DNA from: Streptomyces albiflavescens
Lineage (GTDB): Bacteria; Actinomycetota; Actinomycetes; Streptomycetales; Streptomycetaceae
Direction of reading: 5' to 3'
NCBI RefSeq assembly: GCF_014645835.1
Contig: NZ_BMMM01000004.1
Coordinates: 62,001 to 126,000 of the forward strand
Length of the DNA: 64,000 nt
Positions 27,635 through 35,466 of this stretch are shown in pieces. The notes under the pieces are model-generated. The model worked only from the letters and a program-made list of their open reading frames with translations, was not told the origin of the DNA and ran no database searches. A program made the translations under genes and the position numbers. Positions within the stretch are counted from its first letter, which is position 1, and each line of letters opens with the position of its first letter.

Positions 27635-28147
27635 ATGGCATCGCTCAACGTCGGCAATCTTGGTGAGTATCTGCGGGAACAGCGGCGCAACGCGCAGCTG
27701 TCACTGCGGCAGCTCGCCGACGCCGCCGGGGTGTCCAATCCGTATCTGAGCCAGATCGAGCGCGGGCTGCGCAAGCCGAGCGCGGAGGTGCTCCAGCAGG
27801 TCGCCAAGGCGCTGCGGATCTCCGCCGAGACGCTGTACGTGCGGGCCGGCATCCTCGACGCCGAGCGGGACCGGGACGAGGTGGAGACGCGTGCCGTCAT
27901 CCTCGCCGATCCCACGCTGAACGAGCGGCAGAAGCAGGTGCTGCTCCAGATCTACGAGTCCTTCCGCAAGGAGAACGGGTTCGAGATCGCCCAGGCGGGC
28001 GAGGACGTTCACGGCACCGAGGTGCACGGCACCGACGTGCGCACGGCTCAGGACATACCGGATGCCGAGCACCCGAAGGACACCGCCGTCCGCGGCCCCC
28101 GCACGGCCGACGGCAGCGATGCCGATCCGCAGCAGACCGCCAGTTGA
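27635..28147 (+). CDS. XRE-family helix-turn-helix regulator (Rv0474-like)
   Basis: The 170-residue protein has an N-terminal Cro/CI-type HTH (residues ~7-62, LGEYLREQRRNAQLSLRQLA, VSNPYLSQIERG) and a Glu/Asp-rich tail. It sits 98 bp before an HbhA-like gene and a DUF2516 gene, the same order as Rv0474-Rv0475-Rv0476 of Mycobacterium tuberculosis. That conservation suggests a shared ancient unit. The ATG at 27635 is 31 bp downstream of a palindromic operator. Confidence 0.85.
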   Translation: MASLNVGNLGEYLREQRRNAQLSLRQLADAAGVSNPYLSQIERGLRKPSAEVLQQVAKALRISAETLYVRAGILDAERDRDEVETRAVILADPTLNERQKQVLLQIYESFRKENGFEIAQAGEDVHGTEVHGTDVRTAQDIPDAEHPKDTAVRGPRTADGSDADPQQTAS

Positions 28148-28245
28148 AGACCAACACCAGCACCGCCAGAACCTCCGCAGACCGGCCGGTCACACCGCGG
28201 ATCACCAAAACCCTCAGCTGAAAGCGATACGGGAGGACCATCGCC

Positions 28246-28866
28246 ATGGCCATCACCGACGACATCCGCAAGGCCGCCACGGACCCGACCCCGCTCTACT
28301 TCCTCGCCGGCACCGCCGACCTGGCCGTCCAGCAGGCCAAGAAGGTCCCCGGCATCGTGGAGCAGATCCGCGCCGAGGCCCCCGCGCGCATCGAGACCGT
28401 CAAGAACTTCGACCCGAACGCCGCCCAGGAGAAGGCCACCGCCCGCGCCAAGGAGGCGCAGGAGACCATCCAGGCCAAGGTGACGGAGTTCATCAGCACC
28501 CTCGACGCCGACCTCAAGAAGCTCGGCAGCACCCTCGACACCGACCTGAAGAAGCTCGGTGAGTCCGCTCAGGACTTCGCCCTGCGCGGTGTCGGCGTCG
28601 CCGCCGAGTACGCCGTCAAGGCCCGGGAGACGTACGAGAAGGTCGCCGAGCATGGCGAGCAGACCGTGAAGACCTGGCGCGGCGAGGCCGCCGACGAGAT
28701 CGAGGAGCTGGCCGCGGCCGTCGAGCCGAAGGCCGAGCCGGTCGAGGTCAAGGACGAGGGGAAGCCGGTCGAGGCCGCCGCGTCCGCTCAGGCGAAGAAG
28801 CCCGTCGCCAAGAAGGCCCCGGCCCGCAAGACCACCGCCAAGAAGACGACTCCGCCCGCGAAGTAG
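28246..28866 (+). CDS. HbhA-like coiled-coil protein with Lys/Ala/Pro-rich tail
   Basis: The 206-residue protein consists of an Ala/Glu/Lys-rich amphipathic helical region (residues ~15-160) and a Lys-Ala-Pro tail (KKAPARKTTAKKTT). This architecture matches mycobacterial HbhA, whose coiled coil trimerises or dimerises and whose tail binds heparan sulfate. It has no signal peptide, as for HbhA. In a saprophyte the role is more likely envelope or membrane organisation than adhesion. It belongs to the XRE-HbhA-DUF2516 set. Confidence 0.82.
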   Translation: MAITDDIRKAATDPTPLYFLAGTADLAVQQAKKVPGIVEQIRAEAPARIETVKNFDPNAAQEKATARAKEAQETIQAKVTEFISTLDADLKKLGSTLDTDLKKLGESAQDFALRGVGVAAEYAVKARETYEKVAEHGEQTVKTWRGEAADEIEELAAAVEPKAEPVEVKDEGKPVEAAASAQAKKPVAKKAPARKTTAKKTTPPAK

Positions 28867-28991
28867 GTCGCAGGCAGTACGTCGCAAGCAGCAACCAGGC
28901 CGCTGCGCCTTCCTGAGACGGGCCGGGCACTCTCAGAGTTCCCGGCCCGTTCTCCGGGTACGGTGGCCGTAGAGACGACTCGACTCGGGCG

Positions 28992-29339
28992 GTGGGCATT
29001 GTGCTGATGACGGCATTCGGCGGCCTCATGTGGCTGATCTTCACAGCCATGCTGGTGCTCGCCGTGGTGGCACTGGTGATGGCCGCGGTGGCCCGCGAGG
29101 ACGCCTACCGCGCGGCCGACAAGCAGAACAAGATGTTCTGGCTGATCATCCTCGGCATCACGGTGGCGGTGAATCTCCTGGTGCCGATGCTCTTCCTGCA
29201 GATCGCCGGCCTGATCGCCACCATCGTCTTCTTCGTCGACGTCCGCCCCGCCCTCCGTCAGGTGTCCGGCGGCGGCCGAGGCCGCCGTGGCGGAAGCAGC
29301 AGCGACGGCCCGTACGGTCCCTACAACGGCGGACGGTAA
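28992..29339 (+). CDS. DUF2516 small membrane protein (Rv0476-like)
   Basis: The ~115-residue protein has three hydrophobic helices (MWLIFTAMLVLAVVALV; FWLIILGITVAVNLLV; ADLIATIVFF-like) and a Gly/Ser-rich tail. GTG 28992, GTG 29001 or ATG 29007 could be the start. DUF2516 proteins follow hbhA in mycobacteria. Function unknown. Confidence 0.8.
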   Translation: MGIVLMTAFGGLMWLIFTAMLVLAVVALVMAAVAREDAYRAADKQNKMFWLIILGITVAVNLLVPMLFLQIAGLIATIVFFVDVRPALRQVSGGGRGRRGGSSSDGPYGPYNGGR

Positions 29340-29375
29340 GGCCGACCAGGCCAACAGGCCTGACGCGTACGGCGC

Positions 29376-30704
29376 TTACGGCGTCCTGTCCAGCAACAGC
29401 ACCGCCACGTCGTCCGCCAGCTCCCCGCCGTTGAGCTCGCGCACCTCGCTCACCGCCGCGCGCAGCAGCTCCTCGCCCTCCAGTCCCTGGGCGAGCTGGC
29501 GGCGGACCATGTCCACCATGCCGTCCTGGCCGAGCCGCTCCTTGCCCTCGCCGATGTGGCCCTCGATCAGACCGTCGGTGTACAGCATCAGGCTCCAGGC
29601 GGGGCCCAGATCCACCTGCATGCGCGGCCAGCGGGCGTGCGGCAGCAGACCGAGTGCGGGGCCGTTGTTGTCGGACGGCAGCAGTTCGGCCGGGCGGCCC
29701 GGGCGGGCGATCAGCGGGGACGGGTGGCCCGCCAGGCAGAGCCCGGCGCGGCGTCCGTCCGGTGCTATGTCCACCGTGCAGACCGTCGCGAAGATCTCGT
29801 CGCTCTCGCGCTCGTGCTCCAGGACCTGCTGGAGCGTCGAGAGCAGTTCGTCGCCGCACAGTCCCGCGAACGTCAGCGCACGCCAGGCGATGCGCAGCTC
29901 CACGCCGAGCGCCGCCTCGTCGGGCCCGTGCCCGCAGACGTCGCCGATCATCGCGTGCACGGTGCCGTCGGGCGTGCGGACGGTGTCGTAGAAGTCGCCG
30001 CCGAGCAGCGCCCGGGAGCGGCCCGGGCGGTAGCGCGCGGCGAAGCGCAGCGGGGAGCCCTCCAGGAGCGGGGTCGGCAGCAGGCCGCGCTCCAGGCGTG
30101 CGTTCTCCTGGGCGCGCAGCTTCGACTCGGTGAGCCGTCGCTCGGCCCTGTCGGAACGTTTCCTCTCCACCGCGTACCGGATCGCGCGGCTCAGCAGCCG
30201 GCCGTCCAGCTCGTCGCGGAAGAGGTAGTCCTGGGCGCCGACGCGCACCGCCTCCGCGCCGCGCTCGGCGTCCCCGGACGCGGTGAGCGCGAGGACGGCG
30301 TGCCGGGGCGCGAGCCGCAGCACGTGCTTGAGCGTGACCAGCTCCTCCTCGCTGCCGGTGGCCCGGCCGGGCGCGGGCAGCGCGAGGTCGAGCAGGATGC
30401 AGTGGACGTCGTCGGTCAGCAGCCGCTCGGCCTCGGTGAGGTTGCGGGCGGTACGGATGCGGATCGGCTTGCCGGCGGCGTCGAGCATTTCGGGCACGCT
30501 GAGCGAACCCGCCGGGTCGTCCTCGATGACCAGCAGGGTCAGGTTGGTGGCGCTGTCGAAAGGGGCCGAGGCGCGGGGCGCCGGTACTGCCCCGGCGGGG
30601 CCGCCGGTCGAGTCTCCGGATGGGCCGCCGGGTGAGAACACGGCTTGAGCCTGACCACTTTCCACGGCCGGGATCGCTCTCTGCCGCGGTACGGGTACGG
30701 GCAT
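29376..30704 (-). CDS. Response-regulator/SpoIIE-type PP2C phosphatase
   Basis: The 442-residue protein has a receiver domain (residues ~55-170; LLVIEDDP, ILLDLALP with the phospho-acceptor Asp, LALTASG) and a C-terminal SpoIIE/RsbU phosphatase (~220-440; GGDFYD, IGDVCGHGPDEA, GHPSPL, TDGLIE, DDVAVLLL). It probably dephosphorylates an anti-sigma antagonist when the receiver is phosphorylated. MPVPVPRQ at 30704 has AAGGAA upstream; the open frame to 30926 lacks this. No cognate kinase or STAS protein adjoins. The 283-bp gap 30705-30987 holds no credible gene. Confidence 0.87.
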   Translation of the reverse strand: MPVPVPRQRAIPAVESGQAQAVFSPGGPSGDSTGGPAGAVPAPRASAPFDSATNLTLLVIEDDPAGSLSVPEMLDAAGKPIRIRTARNLTEAERLLTDDVHCILLDLALPAPGRATGSEEELVTLKHVLRLAPRHAVLALTASGDAERGAEAVRVGAQDYLFRDELDGRLLSRAIRYAVERKRSDRAERRLTESKLRAQENARLERGLLPTPLLEGSPLRFAARYRPGRSRALLGGDFYDTVRTPDGTVHAMIGDVCGHGPDEAALGVELRIAWRALTFAGLCGDELLSTLQQVLEHERESDEIFATVCTVDIAPDGRRAGLCLAGHPSPLIARPGRPAELLPSDNNGPALGLLPHARWPRMQVDLGPAWSLMLYTDGLIEGHIGEGKERLGQDGMVDMVRRQLAQGLEGEELLRAAVSEVRELNGGELADDVAVLLLDRTP

Positions 30705-30987
30705 CGTCTGGGTTCCTTCCCTCCCCCCGAGGGCGTGGTGGGTCGAAAGTCCTCGACCCACCGACGGGGACCATAGCGTCAGCCGGTGCCGCAACGGAAT
30801 GGTGTGCGGCACGACGTCCGGCAAACGGCCACCGTCATATGCCGCATCCCGTACCGCATTTGGACAGGATGTGGTTCCCCCCGGGATGACGAAGGTCACG
30901 TCCCTGGGGTTGCGCGGGGAGGGCAACCGTGCGACAGGTCACGTGGGACAGGTCACGCGGGGTGCGCCGCCGGCCGCACCTGAGGCG

Positions 30988-32073
30988 TCACGCGTCCGGC
31001 CGTACAACCCCCAGAATCGGCATCGAACCCGCACCCGTGATCGTCACCGTGCGCCCGGGCCGGGGCGCGTGCACGATCGCGCCGTCTCCTATGTACATCC
31101 CGACATGGCTGGCGTCGTCGAAGTAGATGACCAGATCGCCGGGGCGCATGTCCCTGATGCCGACGTGGGTGAGCTGCTTCCACTGCTCCTGCGAGGTGCG
31201 GGGAATGCCGTGCCCGGCGGACGCCCAGGCCTGTGAGGTCAGCCCCGAGCAGTCGTACGACTTCGGGCCCTCCGCTCCCCACTCGTAGGGCTTGCCGATC
31301 TGGCCGGTCGCGTACTTCACGGCCTTCTTGCCCTGCTCGGACGCCTTGCCGTTGATCTCCGCGAGGATGCCGGAGCTCAGCCAGGTGGTCTGCGCCTGGT
31401 AGGCGGCCTCCTCCTCCAGCTTCGCCAGCCGCTCCCTCTCCTTCTTCTCCAGCTGGGACTCCAGCTTCTCGGCGGCGGCGATCCGCTCCTTGATCTTCTT
31501 CTTGGCCTCGGCCTTGGTCTTGCGGTTGGCCTCCAGCTTCTTCCACTGGGCGGAGGCGTCCTTCGCGTACTGCCGCAAGTCCTGCTGTGTGCGCGTCATC
31601 TCGGCGAGCAGCCCCTTGGTCGCGTGCTCGCCCTGTCGCACGCGCCCCGCGCCGTCCAGGAACTCCTGCGGGTCGTCGCTCAGCCACAGCTGTGCCTCGG
31701 GCGGCAGCCCGCCACCCCGGTACTGCGCTCGAGCGGCGGCGCCCGCGCGGTCCTTCAACTTGTCCAGCTTCGCCTGGCCTTTGACGATCTCGCGGGCCAG
31801 ATCGACGATCGCGGCGGACTGCTTCTGGGCCTTCTCCTCGGCGGCGTTGTACGCGTCCGTGGCCACCGACGCCTCGTGGTAGAGCTTGTCCAGCTTCTTG
31901 CGGACCGCTTCAAGGTCCTTGTTGCTCACGGGCGTTGGTGTCGCGGTGGGAGTCCGGGTCGGTGTCGGTGTCGGGCTTGCGTACGCCACTTGGGGTGTCG
32001 CGAGCACCGCGCAGGCACATGCGCAGGCCAGGGCCATGGCCGCCGTGGTCAGGCTCCGCTTGCCGGATCCCAT
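30988..32073 (-). CDS. Secreted NlpC/P60 peptidoglycan endopeptidase
   Basis: The 361-residue protein begins with a Sec signal peptide (LTTAAMALACACACAVLATPQVAYA), then a Thr/Pro linker, a long coiled coil (residues ~50-235) and a C-terminal NlpC/P60 domain. The catalytic Cys is C275 in YDCSGLT, with His in SHVGMYIG and a second His in IVHAPR. The enzyme cleaves gamma-D-Glu-meso-A2pm stem-peptide bonds, as RipA-like hydrolases do. The coiled coil likely controls access to the active site. No c-di-AMP riboswitch was recognised upstream, unlike some Streptomyces wall-hydrolase genes. Confidence 0.9.
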   Translation of the reverse strand: MGSGKRSLTTAAMALACACACAVLATPQVAYASPTPTPTRTPTATPTPVSNKDLEAVRKKLDKLYHEASVATDAYNAAEEKAQKQSAAIVDLAREIVKGQAKLDKLKDRAGAAARAQYRGGGLPPEAQLWLSDDPQEFLDGAGRVRQGEHATKGLLAEMTRTQQDLRQYAKDASAQWKKLEANRKTKAEAKKKIKERIAAAEKLESQLEKKERERLAKLEEEAAYQAQTTWLSSGILAEINGKASEQGKKAVKYATGQIGKPYEWGAEGPKSYDCSGLTSQAWASAGHGIPRTSQEQWKQLTHVGIRDMRPGDLVIYFDDASHVGMYIGDGAIVHAPRPGRTVTITGAGSMPILGVVRPDA

Positions 32074-32300
32074 TACTCAGCCCCCAAACTGATTTACCGT
32101 CAGTAACTTACGGACGCCTGGGGGATCGTGCCATGTCGACGCGCAATGCGACAGAGGTGGGCAAGAACTCCCCTCCGTCGGCCCAACTCCCCGCCCTCTC
32201 CCCTCCCACACCCCGGATTCCACAAGGCGATCTCCCCGCCTGTGTGACGAACCAGTCACGGAGATCGTTCCCCGCAGGTCAGGCCACTTCGGCCGATCGC

Positions 32301-32384
32301 GATCCGCGATCCGCGATCCGCGATCCGCGATCCGCGATCCGCGATCCGCGATCCGCGATCCGCGATCCGCGATCCGCGATCCGC
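32301..32384. repeat. Twelve perfect tandem copies of a 7-bp unit (GATCCGC)
   Basis: Uninterrupted GATCCGC x12 ends 2 bp before the stop codon of the methyltransferase on the minus strand. The rest of the gap 32074-32386 holds only the NlpC/P60 promoter region. Confidence 0.9.
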
Positions 32385-32386
32385 GG

Positions 32387-33199
32387 TCACGCGCGCGGCG
32401 CCAACGCCTCCCAGCGCACCGTGACTTCGCCCTGCCGCCAGCGCGTCACGCCGTCCGTGACCGGCCAGTCGGCCGTCAGGTCGCGGACCGTCCGGATCCA
32501 GCGCTGCCGGGCGCCGTACGAGGCGTAGGGCGCGGCGGCCGCCCAGGCGCGGTCGAAGTCGCGCAGGAAGGCGTGCACCGGTTCGCCCGGGACATTGCGG
32601 TGGATGAGGGCCTTCGGCAGGCGTTCGGCGAGGTCGGAGGGGCGGTCCAGGGAGCCGAGGCGGGTGGCGAAGGTGACCGTGCGGGGGCCCTCCGGGCCGA
32701 GGGCGACCCATACGTGCCGGCGGCCGATCTCGTCGCAGGTGCCCTCGACGAGCAGGCCGCCCCGGGAGCCTCGGCCCGTCGGTGCGAGGCGTGCGCACAG
32801 GCGCTGCCAGACCTCGGCGACCTGGTCCTCGTCGTACTGGCGCAGCACGTTGGCCGCGCGGATGAGGGCGGGGCTGCCCTGTACCGGTACCTCGAAGCCG
32901 CCGTGTCGGAAGATAAGACCCTCGCGCTCGTACGGGCGGGCGGCGGCGACCCTGGCCGGGTCGATCTCGACGCCCACCACCTGGGCGCGGGGGGCGGCGG
33001 TGCGCAGCCGTGTCAGCAGTTCCACCGCCGTCCAGGGGGCCGCGCCGTAGCCGAGGTCGACCGCCACGGGGGTGGGGGTGCGGCGGAGTTCGGCGCCGTG
33101 CGTCGCCGCGATCCAGCGGTCCATGCGGCAGAGGCGGTTGGGGTTGGTGGTCCCGCGTGTCACGTTTCCCACGGGGCGGGAAGCTGCGCGGGCTGTCAT
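32387..33199 (-). CDS. Class I SAM-dependent methyltransferase-like protein
   Basis: The 270-residue protein has a Rossmann motif I VDLGYGAAPWTAVELLTRL (residues ~48-66) and EIDPARV (motif II Asp). The usual GxGxG is changed to GYGAAP, as in several actinobacterial paralogues. The start MTARAASRPVG at 33199 lies 8 nt after TACCCT on the minus strand, so is likely leaderless; the frame upstream runs through mshA and is rejected. Its substrate is unknown. It is divergent from mshA. Confidence 0.8.
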   Translation of the reverse strand: MTARAASRPVGNVTRGTTNPNRLCRMDRWIAATHGAELRRTPTPVAVDLGYGAAPWTAVELLTRLRTAAPRAQVVGVEIDPARVAAARPYEREGLIFRHGGFEVPVQGSPALIRAANVLRQYDEDQVAEVWQRLCARLAPTGRGSRGGLLVEGTCDEIGRRHVWVALGPEGPRTVTFATRLGSLDRPSDLAERLPKALIHRNVPGEPVHAFLRDFDRAWAAAAPYASYGARQRWIRTVRDLTADWPVTDGVTRWRQGEVTVRWEALAPRA

Positions 33200-33418
33200 A
33201 CGTACGAGGGTATGCGTCCACATGGGAGGCACCCGGTGCCGGTGCCGAGGTCGGTGCCGAGGCCGGGGGTTTCTCGCCCCCTCCGCCCCCTGTCTGGGGG
33301 CTGCCGCACCCAGATGGGGGGCGGAGACAATCCCACGCCACCCCATCCCGCCCCGTACGGCCTCCACGCCCCCCACCCTCGAACGGTTGAGCGAGCACCG
33401 GTAATGATTCGGCAAAGA

Positions 33419-33445
33419 GGAAATGGAGCAGCACCCTCCGGCGTT
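33419..33445 (+). promoter_or_regulatory. Tentative sigma-R-type promoter for mshA
   Basis: GGAAA (33419-33423), 19 bp and GTT (33443-33445) approximate the sigma-R pattern GGAAT-N18/19-GTT. mshA is a known sigma-R-regulon gene in S. coelicolor. The last base of the -35 is off consensus. The rest of the gap 33200-33418 is C-rich with no gene. Confidence 0.4.
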
Positions 33446-33508
33446 CCCTCTCTCGGAGGGCGCAGTGCGTCCTCCGACCCGCATGCCCGCAGCAAGGAGG
33501 AACGCCAG

Positions 33509-34846
33509 GTGAGCCAGTACGTCAGCAGGCTCGGGCGACGCTCCCCGGCGGCGTCCGCAAGGCTCCGGCTGCACCGCAGGCCCCGTCGCGTCGCGATGCT
33601 CTCCGTGCACACTTCGCCGCTGCACCAGCCCGGCACGGGCGACGCGGGCGGGATGAACGTCTACATCGTGGAACTCGCCCAGCGCCTCGCCGCGATCAAC
33701 ATCGAGGTCGAGATCTTCACGCGCGCCACCACGGCCGCCCTCCCGCCGACCGTCGAGCTCGCCCCCGGCGTCCTCGTCCGGCACGTCGACGCGGGTCCCT
33801 ACGAGGGACTCGCCAAGGAGGACCTGCCCGCCCAGCTGTGCGCCTTCACACACGGCGTCATGCAGGCCTGGGCCGGCCATCGCCCCGGCTACTACGACCT
33901 CGTGCACTCGCACTACTGGCTCTCCGGCCATGTCGGCTGGCTCGCCGCCGAGCGCTGGGGCGCGCCCCTGGTGCACGCGATGCACACCATGGCCAAGGTC
34001 AAGAACGCGGCGCTCGCCGAGGGCGACAACCCCGAGCCGGCCGCCCGCGTCATCGGCGAGACCCAGATCGTGCGTGCCGCCGACCGCCTCATCGCGAACA
34101 CCGCGGAGGAGGCCGACGAACTCGTACGGCACTACGAGGCCGACCCCGGCAAGGTCGCCGTCGTCCATCCGGGCGTGAACCTGGACCGCTTCCGCCCGGC
34201 CGACGGCCGCGCCGCCGCCCGCGCCCGCCTCGGGCTTCCGCAGGACGCCCTGATCCCCCTCTTCGCGGGCCGCATACAGCCCCTGAAGGCCCCCGACGTG
34301 CTGCTGCGCGCCATCGCCGTCCTGCTCGACGAGCGCCCCGAGCTGCGCGGGAACATCGTCGTGCCCGTCGTGGGCGGTCCCAGCGGCAGCGGTCTCGCCA
34401 AGCCCGAGGGGCTGCAGAAGCTCGCCGCGCGGCTCGGCGTCGCCGACGTCGTACGCTTCCGGCCGCCCTGCGCCCAGGATCAGCTCGCGGACTGGTTCCG
34501 GGCGGCGTCGGTGCTGGTCATGCCCTCGTACAGCGAGTCCTTCGGGCTGGTCGCCATCGAGGCGCAGGCGGCGGGTACGCCGGTGCTCGCGGCCGAGGTG
34601 GGCGGGCTGCCGGTGGCGGTGCGCCACGAGGAGACCGGCTTCCTCGTCCCCGGGCACGATCCCGTCGACTACGCGCGCGTGCTGCGTGATTTCGCGGACG
34701 ACGCGCGGCTGTCCGCCCGGATGGGTGCCGCCGCGGCGTGCCATGCGGAGCGCTTCGGCTGGGACACCGCGGCCGCGGGGACGGCGGACGTGTACACGGC
34801 GGCGATGCAGGCTCATCGGCGTCGCGTACGCTCCCACCATGGCTGA
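33509..34846 (+). CDS. mshA: D-inositol-3-phosphate glycosyltransferase (mycothiol biosynthesis)
   Basis: The 445-residue GT-B family-4 glycosyltransferase joins GlcNAc from UDP-GlcNAc to 1-L-myo-inositol-1-phosphate, the first step of mycothiol synthesis. Typical segments are HTSPLHQPGTGDAGGMNVY (residues ~32-50), VHSHYWLSG, FAGRIQPLKAPDVLL and PSYSESFGLVAIEAQA (the E-x7-E region). GTG 33509 has AAGGAGG 8 nt upstream; longer frames run across the divergent methyltransferase. The stop overlaps the next gene by 8 nt. Confidence 0.93.
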   Translation: MSQYVSRLGRRSPAASARLRLHRRPRRVAMLSVHTSPLHQPGTGDAGGMNVYIVELAQRLAAINIEVEIFTRATTAALPPTVELAPGVLVRHVDAGPYEGLAKEDLPAQLCAFTHGVMQAWAGHRPGYYDLVHSHYWLSGHVGWLAAERWGAPLVHAMHTMAKVKNAALAEGDNPEPAARVIGETQIVRAADRLIANTAEEADELVRHYEADPGKVAVVHPGVNLDRFRPADGRAAARARLGLPQDALIPLFAGRIQPLKAPDVLLRAIAVLLDERPELRGNIVVPVVGGPSGSGLAKPEGLQKLAARLGVADVVRFRPPCAQDQLADWFRAASVLVMPSYSESFGLVAIEAQAAGTPVLAAEVGGLPVAVRHEETGFLVPGHDPVDYARVLRDFADDARLSARMGAAAACHAERFGWDTAAAGTADVYTAAMQAHRRRVRSHHG

Positions 34847-35339
34847 TGTACAGCAGGCTGCACAGGTCATCGAGGGGGTCCTCAAGGACGCCGAACTCGA
34901 ATGGGAAAGCCCCGAGCCCGGCAACTACGTGGTGAAGCTTCCCGGCACCCGGAAGCTGTCGACGACCCTCTCGCTGATCGTCGGCAGGCACTCGCTGTCG
35001 CTGAACGCGTTCGTGATCCGGCACCCGGACGAGAACCGGGAGGCGGTCCACCGCTGGCTCCTGGAGCGCAACCTCAAGCTCTACGGGGTCAGTTACGCGG
35101 TCGACTCCCTCGGGGACGTGTATCTGGTCGGCAAGTTGCCGCTGGCCGCGGTCGCGCCCGATGAGATCGACCGTCTCCTCGGCTCGGTCCTGGAAGCTGC
35201 CGACGGCTCTTTCAACACCCTCCTAGAGCTCGGTTTCGCCTCCGCGATCCGCAAGGAGTACGCCTGGCGGGTGTCCCGCGGCGAGTCGACCCGCAATCTG
35301 GACGCGTTCACTCACCTGACCCAGCGTCCCGCCAACTGA
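34839..35339 (+). CDS. YbjN-domain protein
   Basis: The 166-residue protein (YbjN/T3SS chaperone-like fold) has the family pattern GNYVVKLPGTRKLSTTLSLIVG and HRWLLERNLKLYGVSYAVD. Its ATG lies inside mshA (8-nt overlap) and 7 nt after TACGCT (34827-34832), so it may also have its own leaderless start. The mshA-ybjN pair is conserved in actinobacteria. The biochemical role is unknown; a link with redox stress is inferred from mshA. Confidence 0.85.
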   Translation: MADVQQAAQVIEGVLKDAELEWESPEPGNYVVKLPGTRKLSTTLSLIVGRHSLSLNAFVIRHPDENREAVHRWLLERNLKLYGVSYAVDSLGDVYLVGKLPLAAVAPDEIDRLLGSVLEAADGSFNTLLELGFASAIRKEYAWRVSRGESTRNLDAFTHLTQRPAN

Positions 35340-35466
35340 CCTCCCTCCGCTACTGATTAGCCGTTGCGCACCCTCTTCCCTGCCTGCGGCCCCCGTGGCA
35401 TGCTCACCGCCGACGCAGATCTGAACGTCGTTCACATCCATGGAAGACAATGGAAGGCGGACGGGT

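Noticed and set aside
32074..32300. c-di-AMP (ydaO) riboswitch upstream of the NlpC/P60 gene
   Set aside because: No conserved ydaO segments could be recognised in either orientation.
33200..34924. Minus-strand frame extending the methyltransferase across mshA
   Set aside because: The extension is antisense to mshA and lacks a ribosome site; the leaderless start at 33199 explains the real gene.
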